Of a stretch of DNA of 64,000 bases, positions 62,231-64,000 are shown piece by piece. The stretch covers positions 103,796,640 through 103,860,639 of the forward strand of contig NC_034410.1 in NCBI RefSeq assembly GCF_002078875.1. The letters are read 5' to 3'. Source of the stretch: Numida meleagris (lineage: Eukaryota > Chordata > Aves > Galliformes > Numididae). A program made the translations under genes and the position numbers. Position 1 is the stretch's first letter, and each line of letters begins with the position of its first letter. The notes below the pieces were generated by a model. The model had not been told where the DNA came from. It did no database searches and saw nothing but the letters and a program-made list of their open reading frames with translations.

Positions 62231-64000
62231 ATTCTGAATTAAGCTTATCTACTGGAGCTGCTGTTTAGCTCACTAAACTTTTGGGTTCTGTGCCTAGGTC
62301 AGGTGGAATGGATGAGTCCTGCAGCCCCTAACTCTTGTATCCCAAGAAGTAAGTTACATTCGCTCCTCAGAGGCTATGCAGTAGGCTGTGGCATTTACAT
62401 ACAGTATCAAACGAAAAATCATACCCTAAAAGCAAAATTAGCAGAACATTTATAAACAAGTAACAGTGACCTTCCCCAGAATAATTAGTCTCTTTGGTTT
62501 GACTTCTAGTGCTTTTTTTTCCCCTATAATCATGATTTTAATATGCCCTATTTTGTTGTTTTTGATAATTTTTAAACTATCTGTTTATTACTTATGTAGT
62601 AACCTTTGCATTGTTGTTCTACAATACTGACGTCTAATGTAATTTCCACTCTTTGGATGGATAGTAACTAGAAAAATATGCAAATATTCTGCAATCTCTT
62701 AACCATGAGGTTAGTTTTTATTCCTAATTTTTATTTTTAATTTTTGACTGGTTCTTACAATCAGCTTTTTGGCAACCAAACATGATATTAATCAATATTT
62801 CTATGGGACATTTATTATTCCTTAAACATTTCAGATTTTCTTATTAATTAAAACTATTTAGTGGCTAGCCAAGGAGTTTTATCTTTATAGCTTTTTTTTT
62901 ATAAAAAAAAAAAAAATCAGATGCTAAAATATTGAATATCTTTTCTGCAACACACATGCTTGTTCTTTGTTTTCAACTACATCTGTTGGTCTACTAAAAG
63001 TAGTTTGTGATTCTTTTCTGAAATGGAATCAATATTAAATGACATAGATAAAGAATCATGGTAAAGTATTTGGCTATCATAAGAGAGCATGTAATTACCC
63101 ATTGGTGCTTTCCCAAAACCAGACATTAAACTGGTGAGGGAAAAGCTTAATCCTCTTAAAAAACAGCTTAATCATTTGATAATCTCTGTAGTTCTGGGAG
63201 CAAAGGAAGGCATAAGCAGAGCTGATTCCTCTGTTTCAGGCAGAGCTGTTCACTCCTGTGTCTTGGGGAATACGAAAAGTTCAAGGAAGTTAATGTTTTC
63301 TCCCATCTCATCGTACCTCTCCATATTAATGGAGAATATTCTTTCTCCGTGGCCATAACTGATGGGAGAGCTCTGACTCTAAATTTTCTTCTTCTGCTTC
63401 TCTTAACAAGGAAATTTCTCCTTTTAGCTGCGCTTCTGAAAGCGTTAAATTGCTCTGCTGAGGTCCAGGTTGAGTGGGCAGGAAGAAAATCACTGGCTTC
63501 AATCAGCAGCGACCGAGCTATAGTCCAAGAAGCACTTATGAAAGAACTGACAGAGGCACCACCAAGACTGCAGCATTTAATGCAACTACTTTAGCACTCA
63601 CTACAAAGCCTGATTTTAAAAATAAATAGTAAAATACACAACAAGGACTCAGGAAAAGCCTGGATGCTTGTGCTGGTGAGAGCCTTGAGCTCACAGACAG
63701 GCTCTCGGTGTCTCAGCCTTCCTGTAACCAGCTTGGGTTTGGATCAGGTCTCTGTGAAAACAATAAAGTTATGGCAACAAGCTCATCTGGGACCTGTTCA
63801 CTACTCTTTGGCTTGGACTCCACATTTAAGCTCTGGCCCTTAGTTTGCTACGTGTAGCAGCTAATTGTGACCTCTACTTGAAGGCTTAGCTTCATCTCTC
63901 AACCAGCTCTGCTCTTTTATTGGACACCATGGGGTCTGCAACCCTTGCTGTGGAGGTTGCGGCCTGTACACCTTGCTGGCTCCCAACTTGTTGCCTGCTA
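62231..64000. other. Non-coding stretch, richer in G+C toward the window end
   Basis: I recognise no gene or repeat. From about 63,660 to 64,000 the sequence has more G+C and several short repeated words (GTTGC, CCTTGCTG), but no long open frame. It may run into a feature beyond the window. Confidence 0.5.

Overview
This window looks like a piece of a bird nuclear genome, most likely from a galliform (chicken-like) species. The reasons are CR1 non-LTR retrotransposons in several age classes, some ending in the avian ATTCTATG-type tail, two deleted mariner elements of the kind I know from chicken as Galluhop/Mariner1_GG, and ERVL-like solo LTRs with 5-bp target duplications. The DNA is AT-rich, with no mammalian Alu or L1 sequence and no bacterial-style gene organisation. 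Family names come from memory, not from a search.

I found no host protein-coding gene, rRNA or tRNA. Every long reading frame I can recognise is retrotransposon or transposon coding sequence. The window reads as a gene desert or the inside of a very long intron.

Layout: 1-95 is the cut-off end of a solo LTR (minus strand). 3543-6140 is a decayed plus-strand CR1 running from endonuclease to the end of the reverse transcriptase. 6333-6830 is a deleted mariner. 14200-14551 is a complete 352-bp solo LTR with a perfect ATTAA duplication. 18938-20522 holds two minus-strand CR1 pieces. 24186-25685 is a nest: a CR1 tail, then a hAT/Charlie-type transposase fossil with one recognisable terminus, then an internal CR1 piece. 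34836-35208 is an LTR related to the 14.2-kb one. 36765-37286 is an ERVL-like solo LTR (minus). 43217-44536 is the best preserved CR1, with the RT palm open. 48115-48678 is the same ERVL-like LTR family in plus orientation with a perfect CATAT duplication. 53747-54164 is a second mariner. 54734-54928 is an assembly gap beside an AAAAG array. 56025-57245 holds two CR1 ends in opposite orientation. 58040-58398 is a second copy of the 14.2-kb LTR family. 61939-62230 is an old LTR fragment. The DNA between is unique AT-rich sequence with short microsatellites and a few exon-like segments bounded by splice consensus.

No genes act together here. What the window records is a sequence of insertions and deletions. 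I looked for an undescribed system and did not find one. The most useful leads are the small LTR family at 14.2, 34.8 and 58.0 kb, the hAT/CR1 junction at about 25,247, and the candidate exon at 1269-1378.
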